A DNA stretch of 64,000 nt from Gammaproteobacteria bacterium. Its GTDB lineage: Bacteria; Pseudomonadota; Gammaproteobacteria; Pseudomonadales; Pseudohongiellaceae. Numbering within the stretch: position 1 is the first letter of the stretch; each line of letters begins with the position of its first letter. The notes under the pieces were generated by a model, which ran no database searches, was not told where the DNA came from, and saw nothing but the letters and a program-made list of their open reading frames with translations. The stretch lies in the NCBI GenBank assembly GCA_012960305.1, contig DUBM01000021.1, positions 1-64,000 of the forward strand, written 5' to 3'. The translations under genes were made by a program, and so were the position numbers. This document shows positions 1 through 10,385 of this stretch, piece after piece.

Positions 1-1
1 C

Positions 2-607
2 AACTTGTTCGAAGAAATAGAAACTACGAACAATTCTGCCAGCCAAGCTCGGGGCCGAGTCAGAGGCGACAGCCTGGCCACGTCAGCCTCGCCCGAATTT
101 GTCCTAAAAGGAACCAGCCGTATTGGTAGTGAATACTCTGTCATTATCCAGCACCGGGGCGGCGACACTCTCATGGTAAAAGCTGGCCTAAATTCTACTA
201 CGCAGATTCCAGGTTATAGTGGTTATTCGATTTTAGATGTGAGTTCTGGCAGCATTTCTATCCGTTATCCGGAAAATGTTCCCTGTGTTGAGTTTCGTGA
301 CCAGGGAGTCAGTTGCGATGGTGCAAATATAGCAGCGTTATCTTTAGCTAACGGTGAACCACTGCCTGGCCAAGAGGTGGAAACAAGTCTGGCGGCTGGT
401 AGATCGAACGAAACGGCAGCTGATGAGTTACCGACCAATCCTTTTGAGGCATTACTATCGCGAGAAAACAATGTGCCAGTAAGCAATCGCGATGGAAACT
501 TTGGTAGAAGTGAACGGTTTACTCCGCGTCGCATTGACCCTGAAGATATTCCGCCAGGGATGAATGTAGTATCTACTCCGTTTGGAGACCGATTAGTGGA
601 GCAATGA
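2..607 (+). CDS. Hypothetical protein, C-terminal part (5' end outside window)
   Basis: ORF open from window start to TGA at 607; no family recognised. Confidence 0.5.
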   Translation, partial: NLFEEIETTNNSASQARGRVRGDSLATSASPEFVLKGTSRIGSEYSVIIQHRGGDTLMVKAGLNSTTQIPGYSGYSILDVSSGSISIRYPENVPCVEFRDQGVSCDGANIAALSLANGEPLPGQEVETSLAAGRSNETAADELPTNPFEALLSRENNVPVSNRDGNFGRSERFTPRRIDPEDIPPGMNVVSTPFGDRLVEQ

Positions 608-708
608 AAGTAAAACAATAACTAAGCTTCTAGTCGTCTGCTGGGATACAATAGGGATTCGTCAAACAATGAATAGCGATCATATCCAACGCCTAAATTG
701 CTAACCTG

Positions 709-1560
709 GTGCCTACCAAACCATCCATTTCATTATCCATCAGCGTAGTTTGTTACAATTCTCCGCCCGATGAAGTAAAGCAGCTTCTTGAGTCTTTGCT
801 AAACGCGATCCTATATTTGGGCCAGTCGCAAACCCTTTCCGTTACTCCTATCTACCTAGTAGACAATTCGGATCAAACTCCCCTTTCGCTGGATATTTTC
901 GCCGAATTTGGGGCGCTGTGCACAGAGCTGAAAGTAGACCTTCGGCATCTCCATGGTCAGGGGAATGTCGGTTACGGCCAAGCACACAACTTAGTACTAG
1001 AAAGGCTTGATAGTGATTATCACTTAATACTTAACCCGGACGTTGTACTCGAAGAGGCTGCGCTTTTGGAAGCGATAAGCTTCATTAATTACAAGCGGGG
1101 TATAGTAATGCTAAGTCCCAACGCGAAGGATAGCTCAGGAACAAAGCAATACCTCTGTAAACGTTACCCTTCAGTTTTCACTTTGTTGGTGAGGGGTTTC
1201 TTTCCTGAATTTCTAAGGAGCCTTTTTCGCAAAAGGCTCGCTCGATATGAAATGCACGAGCTTGATGAAAAAGAAGTATCTGAGGATATTCCGCTCGTTA
1301 GCGGATGTTTTATGTTTGTGAGAACAGAGGCCCTGAAAGAGGTGGGTGGTTTCGATGAGTTCTATTTTCTTTACTTTGAAGATTTTGACCTATCAATTCG
1401 TATCGGGAAATTAGGTAAAATTGCCTATGCTCCAAATGTTCGCATTGTTCACCATGGCGGAAACGCGGCGAAAAAGGGCTTTCGTCATTTGAAGATGTTC
1501 ATTCAATCGGGTATTCGTTTTTTTAATAAACATGGCTGGCAGTTGTTCAAGCAATCATAA
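709..1560 (+). CDS. Family 2 glycosyltransferase (rhamnosyltransferase-like), GTG start
   Basis: ISVVCYNSP...LILNPDVVLEEAAL...VSGCFMFVRTEALKEVGGFDEFYFLYFEDFDLSIRI, typical GT2 motifs. Confidence 0.88.
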   Translation: MPTKPSISLSISVVCYNSPPDEVKQLLESLLNAILYLGQSQTLSVTPIYLVDNSDQTPLSLDIFAEFGALCTELKVDLRHLHGQGNVGYGQAHNLVLERLDSDYHLILNPDVVLEEAALLEAISFINYKRGIVMLSPNAKDSSGTKQYLCKRYPSVFTLLVRGFFPEFLRSLFRKRLARYEMHELDEKEVSEDIPLVSGCFMFVRTEALKEVGGFDEFYFLYFEDFDLSIRIGKLGKIAYAPNVRIVHHGGNAAKKGFRHLKMFIQSGIRFFNKHGWQLFKQS

Positions 1561-1577
1561 ATCAATGGAGTTAACCC

Positions 1578-2564
1578 GTGTTAGAAGAGAGCAAGGCGGT
1601 GCTAGTAACAGGAGCTACTGGCTTTATTGGTGAGCATGTATGTCGTCATTTACTTGGGGCTGGCTACCGCGTCCGAGCGCTTTTAAGACAGCAGTACTCT
1701 TCCATTATTTACGGACATAGCTCCTTTGAGCATTGCAATGGTGATCTTTCGGACCCCGATAGTCTTGTCAGAGCTTGCGAAGATATCGAGGTGATAATAC
1801 ACATTGCCGGGGTAGCGCATGCCGATAACACAAACGATGAGAGCCTTCGTCGAGTTAATGTTGGCGGTACTGAACGCCTATTGTCGGCAGCGCTGGACCA
1901 GAAAGTTACGAGATTCATTCTGATGAGTAGCTCACTAGCTGGGGTCTGCGATGAGGAAGGAAACGCGACTACAGGCTATGGGCAATCAAAGATTGATGCG
2001 GAACAGTTGCTCCTCTCAGCTATTAGTTCAGGGAGTATTGAGGGTGTGATTTTAAGGCCTGTTAACGTGTATGGGCCGGGGATGCGAGGTAACATTGCAT
2101 CTCTAATTTCGCGTATTTCCCGAGGTCGTATGCTGCCATTACCTCGTCTTAGCACACTTATTTCTCTCATCGGCGTCGATGATCTTTGTCGAGTGATCGC
2201 AATAGCTATCGAGTCTGCTCGCGCCATCGGGAAAACATATATTCTCACGGATGGCCAACAGTATATTGTTAACGATATTGAGAGTGAAATTTATCGTGCT
2301 CTGGGCAAGAGAATGCCCCGCTGGAGAACTCCTCGTGTGTTATTATATTTAGCCGTTGTTGGGGCGGAATTAGTGAGTAAAATACTGGGCCTTTTTGGCG
2401 TCAAACTTCCAACACTCAGGAGTGTTAGTACTAGAACCTATCGAAACCTGACTACCGAAAATTTGTTCGATAATTCTGAAGCCTGCAAGGAATTAAATTT
2501 CAAACCCACTTCGACTTTTTATAGTTCACTTCCAGGAATAGTAGCCGATTTTAAGAATTTATAA
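1578..2564 (+). CDS. NAD-dependent epimerase/dehydratase (UDP-sugar 4-epimerase-like)
   Basis: VTGATGFIGEHV Rossmann motif; extended SDR YxxxK (YGQSK). Confidence 0.85.
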   Translation: MLEESKAVLVTGATGFIGEHVCRHLLGAGYRVRALLRQQYSSIIYGHSSFEHCNGDLSDPDSLVRACEDIEVIIHIAGVAHADNTNDESLRRVNVGGTERLLSAALDQKVTRFILMSSSLAGVCDEEGNATTGYGQSKIDAEQLLLSAISSGSIEGVILRPVNVYGPGMRGNIASLISRISRGRMLPLPRLSTLISLIGVDDLCRVIAIAIESARAIGKTYILTDGQQYIVNDIESEIYRALGKRMPRWRTPRVLLYLAVVGAELVSKILGLFGVKLPTLRSVSTRTYRNLTTENLFDNSEACKELNFKPTSTFYSSLPGIVADFKNL

Positions 2565-2603
2565 TTTATCACTGACACGTAAAGTAGTTAAGAGAATGCA
2601 AGT

Positions 2604-3476
2604 ATGACCAAAGGAATAATCCTAGCAGGGGGCAGTGGAAGTCGTTTACATCCTATGACAATCGCAGTTAGTAAGCAGCTGTTGCCGGTATACGACAAGC
2701 CCATGATTTATTACCCACTTGCTACGCTGATGCAAGCTGGAATCCGCGAAATTCTAATCATAACTACCCCCACTGATGCAGTTCTGTATGAAGCTCTACT
2801 GGGCGATGGTAAAAGATGGGGCTTGGAAATTACTTATGCGAAACAACCCAAGCCCGAAGGCCTAGCTCAGGCTTTTATAATAGGGGAAGGCTTTATTGGC
2901 GATAGCAGAGTGTGCCTAATTCTTGGCGATAATATTTTTTATGGTAATAGAATTGAAGATATTTTAAGGAGTGCGGTTGAGCAGCGGCAGGGCGCTAGTA
3001 TTTTCGCTTACCACGTTAATGATCCTGAGAGATACGGTGTTGTTGTATTGGATGAAAACCAGCACGCGGTGGATCTCGAAGAAAAACCAGTCAAGCCAAA
3101 ATCACATTACGCGGTTACGGGGCTTTATATGTACGACAACGACGTTGTCGACGTTGCTAAATCGATTAAGCCTTCCGTTCGCGGTGAGTTGGAAATTACC
3201 GATGTCAATAAAGTCTATCTTGAGCGCGGTAGTTTGAAAGTAGAGTTGTTTGATCGCGGCACGGCCTGGTTAGATACTGGCACGATTCAATCACTGCTGG
3301 ATGCCGCCAATTTTATTCGTGTGCTTGAAGAAAGGCAGGGCTTAAGAATTGCCTGCCCTGAAGAGATCGCCTATCGGCAACATTTCATCGATGCCAACCA
3401 ACTTGAGGCATTAGCGGCCCCGCTAAAAAATAGCGGCTATGGTCAGTACCTTCTGCAATTGCTCGAGAACCCTTAA
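2604..3476 (+). CDS. rfbA: Glucose-1-phosphate thymidylyltransferase
   Basis: [39 protein letters not shown]; clustered with rfbC/D/B. Confidence 0.97.
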   Translation: MTKGIILAGGSGSRLHPMTIAVSKQLLPVYDKPMIYYPLATLMQAGIREILIITTPTDAVLYEALLGDGKRWGLEITYAKQPKPEGLAQAFIIGEGFIGDSRVCLILGDNIFYGNRIEDILRSAVEQRQGASIFAYHVNDPERYGVVVLDENQHAVDLEEKPVKPKSHYAVTGLYMYDNDVVDVAKSIKPSVRGELEITDVNKVYLERGSLKVELFDRGTAWLDTGTIQSLLDAANFIRVLEERQGLRIACPEEIAYRQHFIDANQLEALAAPLKNSGYGQYLLQLLENP

Positions 3477-3479
3477 ATA

Positions 3480-4025
3480 ATGAAAGTTAATCCCACTGCT
3501 ATTGAAGATGTTTTGGTGTTCGAGCCAACTGTCCATGGCGACGACCGTGGGTACTTCATGGAAACCTGGCGACAATCGAGTTTCGATGACATCGATGTCG
3601 GCTACACATTCGTTCAGGATAACCAAAGCAAATCCGTGCAGGGTACTTTGCGCGGCCTTCATTACCAGTTGAATTTTCCCCAGGGTAAGTTGCTGAGAGT
3701 CTTATCAGGTGAAATATTTGATGCAGTAGTAGATATGCGAAAATCATCTTCTACCTTTGGTAAATCTGTAGGGGTTTTGCTGTCGGCGGACAACAAGAAG
3801 CAACTGTGGGTACCACCTGGCTTTGCCCATGGATTCTACGTTGTCTCAGACACGGCCGAGATCGTATACAAGTGTACTGAGTATTATCACCCTGAGGATG
3901 ATCATAGCCTGCTTTGGAACGACCCTGTTTTGGAAATCGATTGGCCGTTGGTTATGCCAGAACCTCTGCTGTCTGAGAAAGATCGAGAAGCTGTATGTCT
4001 AGACAAGGCACGTCTGTTCAAGTGA
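3480..4025 (+). CDS. rfbC: dTDP-4-dehydrorhamnose 3,5-epimerase
   Basis: FVQDNQSKSVQGTLRGLHYQ...WVPPGFAHGFYV. Confidence 0.97.
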   Translation: MKVNPTAIEDVLVFEPTVHGDDRGYFMETWRQSSFDDIDVGYTFVQDNQSKSVQGTLRGLHYQLNFPQGKLLRVLSGEIFDAVVDMRKSSSTFGKSVGVLLSADNKKQLWVPPGFAHGFYVVSDTAEIVYKCTEYYHPEDDHSLLWNDPVLEIDWPLVMPEPLLSEKDREAVCLDKARLFK

Positions 4026-4930
4026 AGTCCAAAACTCTCGCGCTCACCGGAGCTAAAGGACAGCTTGGGAAGACAATCCAGGATTGCTGGGCCTCTAACC
4101 CCTTAAGCGATGAGTATGTACTGCAGTGTTTTGATCGCAGCCAACTCGATATTACCAGCCCTGCCTCAGTCTCTGAAACTCTAAACTCAAAGGATATTGA
4201 CTGCATTATTAACGCAGCGGCCTATACCGCTGTAGATAAGGCTGAATCCGACCCTGATTCGGCTCAGGCAGTGAACCAGCTAGGCGCAGAAAACCTTGCC
4301 CGGTGGTGTGGTGATCACAATGCTTACTTGATCCATGTTTCGACAGACTTTGTTTTTAGTGGCAGCAAGGCGGAGCCCTATTTGCCCAAAGACGCTTGCG
4401 ACCCGCAAGGTGTCTATGGCAAAACGAAACAAGCTGGTGAAGTCAGTATTCTTAAGTTGCTACCACAGCGATCGATAGTTGTGCGGGCGTCATGGCTGTA
4501 CTCTGAGTACGGAAGAAATTTCGTTAAGAGGATGCTACGGTTGATGGCTGAGAAAGAACCCCTCGCTGTAGTGAATGATCAAATCGGCTCGCCAACTTCT
4601 ACTCATTCCTTGGCAAATTTTTTGATAACGGCAGTAGCCGATAAAAACCATTCTGGAATCTTCCACTGGAGTGATGGTGGCGAGATAAGCTGGTATGATT
4701 TCGCTGTCGCTATTCAAGAGGAAGGCCTAAAAGCGGGGTTACTTGGTCGACAAACACCAATTGCTCCCATTCCTACTGCAGAATATTCGACCCCGGCAAA
4801 GCGCCCAGCATATAGTGTACTTGATCGCTCACAAAGCATTCTCGATTATGATCTTAGAGCCAGTAGCTGGCGCGAAGAATTAGTCGCAGTGATAAATCGA
4901 CTTAGTTCTGAATCTAAGAACGTAAATTAG
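4022..4930 (+). CDS. rfbD: dTDP-4-dehydrorhamnose reductase; GTG start overlapping the rfbC stop (track lists alternative start 3995)
   Basis: LALTGAKGQLGKTI...DCIINAAAYTAVDKAESD. Confidence 0.95.
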   Translation: MKSKTLALTGAKGQLGKTIQDCWASNPLSDEYVLQCFDRSQLDITSPASVSETLNSKDIDCIINAAAYTAVDKAESDPDSAQAVNQLGAENLARWCGDHNAYLIHVSTDFVFSGSKAEPYLPKDACDPQGVYGKTKQAGEVSILKLLPQRSIVVRASWLYSEYGRNFVKRMLRLMAEKEPLAVVNDQIGSPTSTHSLANFLITAVADKNHSGIFHWSDGGEISWYDFAVAIQEEGLKAGLLGRQTPIAPIPTAEYSTPAKRPAYSVLDRSQSILDYDLRASSWREELVAVINRLSSESKNVN

Positions 4931-4979
4931 AACGAAGTAAGTAACGCAAACGAAAAACTAAGGACTGAACAGAACTACT

Positions 4980-6065
4980 ATGTCGAACAATAGAACTGTA
5001 TTAGTAACTGGCGCAGCAGGATTTATTGGTTCCAATTTTATTTATTATTGGAAAGAAAAGTATCCCGATCAAGCATTAGTCATTCTTGATGCGCTGACCT
5101 ATGCTGGAAACAAAAATAATCTGCAACAATTGATCGACGCCAAGGAAATTATTTTTGTTCATGGTTCAATTTGCGATGCCAGTCTAGTTAAACAAGTCAT
5201 TGTCGATAACTCTATCGATACAATTATTCACTTTGCCGCTGAGAGTCATGTAGATCGATCAATCACCGGACCAGATGCTTTCATCGAAACCAATATTGTT
5301 GGCACTCATACTTTGTTGCGTGTCGCTAAAGAATGCTGGCTGGGTGAGAATGAAGTAACGAATCATCATTTTCATCACGTTTCTACTGATGAAGTTTATG
5401 GCACGCTTGCTGCAGGTGATGCAGCTTTTAGTGAAACGACTCCCTATGCACCAAATTCTCCTTACGCAGCGAGTAAGGCCGCATCGGACCACTTGGTAAG
5501 GGCTTACCATCACACATTTAGAATGAGGGTAACCACTAGTAACTGTTCGAATAACTACGGTCCCTATCAGTTCCCGGAAAAATTAATACCTCTATGTATG
5601 CTTAATATCCTCGCAGGCAGAGCACTGCCTATCTATGGCGATGGTTTACAAATTCGAGATTGGCTTTATGTAGATGATCACAACCGCGGCATCGATTTAG
5701 TAATCAATCAAGGGCGACAAGGCGAAACTTATAATATCGGTGGTAATAACGAATGGGCCAATATCGATGTAGTTAAATTACTCTGCAAAATCGTGGGAGA
5801 AAAATTTAACGCGGATTCGACACTGGCGACACGTTTTCCAGATTCGCCCTGTGCAAAGAGAGAGACAGCTGAGCGCCTAATCACTTACGTAACTGATCGG
5901 CCCGGCCACGATACGCGCTATGCAATTGATGCTGGAAAAATTATGGGTGAACTAGGTTATAACCCTGTCGAAGTCTTTGAATCCGGCTTAGAAAAAACGG
6001 TTGATTGGTATCTGAATAATGAAGACTGGTGGCAGTCGATTCTGGATGATAGCTATCAAGGCTGA
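4980..6065 (+). CDS. rfbB: dTDP-glucose 4,6-dehydratase
   Basis: VLVTGAAGFIGSNF...HFAAESHVDRSI...STDEVYG...YAASKAASDHLVRAY. Confidence 0.97.
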   Translation: MSNNRTVLVTGAAGFIGSNFIYYWKEKYPDQALVILDALTYAGNKNNLQQLIDAKEIIFVHGSICDASLVKQVIVDNSIDTIIHFAAESHVDRSITGPDAFIETNIVGTHTLLRVAKECWLGENEVTNHHFHHVSTDEVYGTLAAGDAAFSETTPYAPNSPYAASKAASDHLVRAYHHTFRMRVTTSNCSNNYGPYQFPEKLIPLCMLNILAGRALPIYGDGLQIRDWLYVDDHNRGIDLVINQGRQGETYNIGGNNEWANIDVVKLLCKIVGEKFNADSTLATRFPDSPCAKRETAERLITYVTDRPGHDTRYAIDAGKIMGELGYNPVEVFESGLEKTVDWYLNNEDWWQSILDDSYQG

Positions 6066-6402
6066 ACCTGATAATCACTCCCTGATTGGGGCTTCTAATT
6101 ACTTTCTCTGGTGGGCTGTAGTTTCTTATACAGCCACAATCAGAGTACTCTCTAGAACTTCCTCGAGAGCACTCATCAAACCAAGGAATACGCGCCTTAG
6201 TAGCTTGATACTCAAATCTTCAATATCTCCTAAAATTACTGCAAATTCAGTGGTAACATCTTGTCAGAAACTCAGTTTCCCACCGCTATAATTAACGGTA
6301 TAATCCGCCTGCATTTTTATCTGGGCAGTAAATTCTGACTGTTTAGTTCGGGTTCATCGTTATACTGAATAATAGTAGAAGAGCTTAAAGGAGCCCTAGA
6401 CC

Positions 6403-6927
6403 GTGCAATTAGAAAGTGCTCGAATATGTCGCCTATTTCTAACCACAATTCGAATTACAGGATTGTTAGCCGCCCTGGCAGCGGTTACCACTGCGGCTAA
6501 AGCCCAACAAGCAATTGAAGATAATATTCGGCCAGTTGCACGAGTGTGTCTGGAAGGTCAGTCCTGCGTAGGTTCTTTCGCTGGTTCTTCTAGTGCTGCA
6601 ACAGTTGTAGCAGCACCTGCAGCCTCGGTGGTTCAAGCCCCAGAGCCTGCCGCAGCTGAACGAGTAGTTGAAGTTGCTGCGGCAGAAAGTGCATTTGATG
6701 CAGCAGCTAAGTATCAGATGACTTGCTTTGCCTGTCATTCCACTGGCGCCGCTGGCGCACCGGTTACTGGTGATAGTGAGGCTTGGGCAGAACGAATGGA
6801 TAAAGGTATGGAAGCTGTAATGGCCAATGCAATTAACGGCGTAAATGCAATGCCAGCCAAAGGCATGTGTATGGATTGCAGTGATGATAATTTAGTAAGC
6901 TTGGTTAAGTACATGCTCGATCAATAG
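6403..6927 (+). CDS. Cytochrome c5-family c-type cytochrome with Ala-rich linker
   Basis: YQMTCFACHSTGAAGAP haem motif (CxxCH) plus second Cys pair CMDC. Confidence 0.9.
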   Translation: MQLESARICRLFLTTIRITGLLAALAAVTTAAKAQQAIEDNIRPVARVCLEGQSCVGSFAGSSSAATVVAAPAASVVQAPEPAAAERVVEVAAAESAFDAAAKYQMTCFACHSTGAAGAPVTGDSEAWAERMDKGMEAVMANAINGVNAMPAKGMCMDCSDDNLVSLVKYMLDQ

Positions 6928-6980
6928 TTTTCGTGTTCTTTGACTGTTAAGTAAAGATTAATTTAAGGAAGGAGCTAAAA

Positions 6981-7358
6981 GTGTTAGTTAAAAAGAGTGT
7001 AATGTCATCCGTTGTAAAATCAGTTCTGTTTGTGTCTACGGTTTTGTTTGCAGGAGTTAACTTCGCCGACAACAGCCGACAGGGCTTGCAAGTTGCCGCG
7101 GTAAGCGATGGCTTTAATGCCGAGCAAAAGTATATGGCTTCATGTTTTGCCTGTCATAGTACTGGCGCCGCTGGAGCTCCTAAAGTAGGAGATGGCAACG
7201 GAGCAGAGTGGACTCCACGTATGGAGAAAGGCATGGACGCAGTAGTTACCAATGCCATAAACGGCTTGAACACAATGCCACCTAAAGGCCTTTGTTTTGA
7301 CTGTAATGACGATGACCTTCGAGCTATTGTTGAGTATATGGTTGAAAATAGTACGTAA
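6981..7358 (+). CDS. Cytochrome c5-family c-type cytochrome
   Basis: YMASCFACHSTGAAGAP plus CFDC; paralogue of preceding gene. Confidence 0.9.
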   Translation: MLVKKSVMSSVVKSVLFVSTVLFAGVNFADNSRQGLQVAAVSDGFNAEQKYMASCFACHSTGAAGAPKVGDGNGAEWTPRMEKGMDAVVTNAINGLNTMPPKGLCFDCNDDDLRAIVEYMVENST

Positions 7359-7468
7359 GTACTGACTTTTTTGTCATCAATCTACCTTTCTTAAGAAAGG
7401 CGGATAGACGACGGAAATTCGACTATCATAGCGAGCAAGGAACTCGGTCTTAGGCCCTGTTCGAATTT

Positions 7469-7500
7469 TAAAAAAAATGGGCTGTTCAGCTCATTTTTTT
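7469..7500 (+). terminator. Rho-independent terminator after the cytochrome pair
   Basis: ATGGGCT-gttc-AGCTCAT stem flanked by A and T tracts. Confidence 0.6.
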
Positions 7501-7839
7501 GACCTTTTTTTACCTCTTTGTATAGTTCAAAATTTTTAGGGTTCACGAGCTATTTCGTGACAATATTTTTAACGAGAGATTGCAAGGTTTAGTGAAAGCG
7601 ATCTATTCAGCGGTTAATTAAATAGTGAACCTCTAGAAGTGTTACTTACTACCATCATATCTCGGACTCTTGTCGGGATCACCGCAATTCGTATAAACGT
7701 CGATGCAGATCTGTCCAATTGCCTAACTGGCTGTTCAAACCTCAAGATGATAAGCACAGAACACATCGTTGAAGCGATATCTTTGAGAAAGCCGCCTTTT
7801 GGCAAAGGCACAACTTTAAAGGCTGTAATGTTTTAGGGT

Positions 7840-8100
7840 CTACTTTTGCTTTTCAAACCCATGCACGCGGGTTTCCAAATCCCCAATGAGTTTTTCTAAT
7901 TCAATAATTCTTGCTTCAGCCCGTCCAAGAGACTTCGACTTTACTTCGAATTCTTCTCTGCTCAACAGGCCTAGTTCCTTAAAGGAGGTTTTTAGCTGTT
8001 GCTCTATCTTGGCACGCAGCTCAGCTCTAAGTTCTTCCGCCATTGGCACTAGGCCAGAGAGCCTTGCGCTCAATTCGGAAAATAGTTTTGGGTTAATCAT
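7840..8100 (-). CDS. ubiK: Ubiquinone biosynthesis accessory factor UbiK (YqiC/BMFP family)
   Basis: MINPKLFSELSARLSGL...GLLSREEFEVKSKSLGRAEARIIELEKLI; start set at internal ATG 8100. Confidence 0.88.
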   Translation of the reverse strand: MINPKLFSELSARLSGLVPMAEELRAELRAKIEQQLKTSFKELGLLSREEFEVKSKSLGRAEARIIELEKLIGDLETRVHGFEKQK

Positions 8101-8415
8101 GGATTTGAGTATCTCTAAAGTTTGAAATGTCAGTTTACCATCATAATTCTGGCGGAATAACACTGAGCTTAATTGTAGTGAATTTCTAACTATGCACTTT
8201 CCTAGTGCATTTGTGCACAGAGCGCACCTCTAATGCCCCGCTATAAAGCTTTTCTCGTTGTCTATGAATTCCCTCTATTATGTAAAAAATACCTAAGCCA
8301 TTGTTTAGTAATGGAAAAACTTAACTGGCACGGACCGTGCAAAGATCTTTTCAGTTCTATTAATAGAATTCTCAGTACGCTTGAAACCAAGCGAAGAAAC
8401 TTTAGGAGCAAAACG

Positions 8416-8754
8416 ATGAAGTCAGTCACGGCTATTATTAAGCCATTCAAATTGAATGATGTGCGAGAGGCATTATCTGACATTGGAGTTCAAGGCATAA
8501 CAGTAACAGAAGTAAAAGGCTTTGGCAGACAGAAGGGACACACCGAGTTATATCGTGGTGCGGAGTACGCGGTTGATTTTCTTCCCAAGGTAAAACTAGA
8601 AATTGCAATTGCCGATAGTCTGCTCGATCAAACTCTAGAGGCAATTTCCAAGTCCGCCAATACAAGCAAGATTGGTGATGGCAAGATTTTCGTCACTGAG
8701 CTGGTTCAAGTCATTCGTATTCGTACGGGCGAGACTGGCGAAGAAGCGGTATAG
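8416..8754 (+). CDS. glnK: Nitrogen regulatory protein P-II
   Basis: [20 protein letters not shown]...[18 protein letters not shown] (T-loop Tyr); start refined from 8233 to 8416. Confidence 0.96.
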   Translation: MKSVTAIIKPFKLNDVREALSDIGVQGITVTEVKGFGRQKGHTELYRGAEYAVDFLPKVKLEIAIADSLLDQTLEAISKSANTSKIGDGKIFVTELVQVIRIRTGETGEEAV

Positions 8755-8817
8755 ATGGAAACTTGTTGTTAGAGAAAATTGATAACCAGACAGATTGAAT
8801 TCTTGAGGATACTAAAA

Positions 8818-10140
8818 ATGAAGAAGTTTATTACGAAAAAGAGCGGTCTAGGTTTATTAGCGGTATTACTACTTATGATCCCTGGGATTGCATCAGCCCA
8901 GGAATTGGATACTGGCGACACTGCTTGGATGATTGTGGCTACGGTGCTGGTACTGATGATGACAATACCAGGGCTATCATTGTTTTATGCGGGCATGGTG
9001 CGAAGTAAAAATGTGCTTTCAGTTTTAATGCAGTGTTTTGCAATTACTGGCCTAATGACCATCATATGGATGCTGTGGGGCTACAGTATGGCCTTTGATA
9101 CAGCGGGCATGGAGGAGGGTGTGGTTAACCTCAATTCGATCGTCGGTGGTCTGAGTAACGCGTTTATGTCCGGAATTACTGTGGATTCGATATCTGGAAC
9201 CGTTCCCGAATCGGTGTTTGCCACATTTCAGATGACTTTCGCGATTATTACTCCTGCGTTAATCGTTGGCGCCTTCGCTGAACGAATGAAGTTTTCCACA
9301 ATGTTAGTGTTCATGACTCTATGGGTGACTATCTGTTACGTGCCGATGGTTCACATGGTTTGGGCCGGAGAAGGCGGACTTTTGTGGGATTGGGGCGTAA
9401 TCGATTTTGCCGGTGGAACAGTGGTGCATATCAATGCTGGAATTGCCGGATTGGTTGCTGCAATCATGTTAGGTAAACGTAAAGGTTACCCAAAAACAGC
9501 CATGCCTCCTCACAATCTAACCTATACTATTATAGGCGCAGCGATGTTATGGGTTGGATGGTTCGGATTTAATGCCGGTTCAGCAGTCGCTGCTAACGGC
9601 ACAGCAGGGATGGCAATGCTGGTTACCCAGATTGCTACAGGAACAGCGGCTCTTACATGGATGGGGATTGAATGGGTTACCCATGGTAAGCCGAGTGTGC
9701 TGGGTATTGCTTCAGGCGCTGTCGCAGGCCTGGTAGCCATTACTCCAGCTTCCGGATCAGTAGGTCCGCAGGGAGCACTTTACATCGGAATTGCGGCAGG
9801 TATCGGTTGTTTTTATGCGGCTACTAAGCTCAAGCGAGCAATGGGCTATGATGACTCCCTCGATGTTTTTGGGGTGCATGCAGTAGGAGGAATTATTGGT
9901 GCAGTCTTGACCGGTATATTTACCGCTGAAATGTTCGGTGGTACGGGCCTAGAAAATGGCATCCCATCACAATTGTGGATACAGATTAAGAGTGTAATTT
10001 TTACGATTGTTTATACCGGGGTATTGAGTGTGATAATCCTTAAAGTCTTGGATGTAACAATGGGACTGCGAGTTAGCGAGGAAGACGAACAGGAAGGTCT
10101 CGACCTTAGTTCTCATAATGAAAGTGGATATGTTCTTTAA
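8818..10140 (+). CDS. amtB: Ammonium transporter
   Basis: Full-length Amt with signal-like N-terminus; follows glnK. Confidence 0.97.
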   Translation: MKKFITKKSGLGLLAVLLLMIPGIASAQELDTGDTAWMIVATVLVLMMTIPGLSLFYAGMVRSKNVLSVLMQCFAITGLMTIIWMLWGYSMAFDTAGMEEGVVNLNSIVGGLSNAFMSGITVDSISGTVPESVFATFQMTFAIITPALIVGAFAERMKFSTMLVFMTLWVTICYVPMVHMVWAGEGGLLWDWGVIDFAGGTVVHINAGIAGLVAAIMLGKRKGYPKTAMPPHNLTYTIIGAAMLWVGWFGFNAGSAVAANGTAGMAMLVTQIATGTAALTWMGIEWVTHGKPSVLGIASGAVAGLVAITPASGSVGPQGALYIGIAAGIGCFYAATKLKRAMGYDDSLDVFGVHAVGGIIGAVLTGIFTAEMFGGTGLENGIPSQLWIQIKSVIFTIVYTGVLSVIILKVLDVTMGLRVSEEDEQEGLDLSSHNESGYVL

Positions 10141-10203
10141 GCTTTCATGTGAGAAAGATTAGGAAAGAATTAGATCTCTCTTCGAATGCATGAATGACAT
10201 TGA

Positions 10204-10234
10204 AGCGCCTTTGGAGACAAAGGCGCTTTTTTTA
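10204..10234 (+). terminator. Rho-independent terminator of glnK-amtB
   Basis: AGCGCCTTTG-gaga-CAAAGGCGCT + T tract. Confidence 0.9.
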
Positions 10235-10385
10235 TGGTAAACGTGTGGGAGTAGGCGGGCTCGGTTTTTGTATCTGCTTGAATCTATATTGTTGGATGTG
10301 GACGGCAGGGTATGCGCGGCTGGATATGGATTGTTAGATGCAGATAGATAGTTGGTTATAGAAAGGCGAGTCAGCTAAGCAGACC

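Noticed and set aside
6019-6291. 90-aa + strand ORF after rfbB
   Set aside because: Overlaps the rfbB end in another frame, low-complexity composition, no family resemblance.
10240-10385. Semi-repetitive purine-rich stretch between amtB and rsmE (ggatgtggac...ggatatggatt...agatgcagatag)
   Set aside because: Units are too diverged to call a real repeat and no function is suggested.
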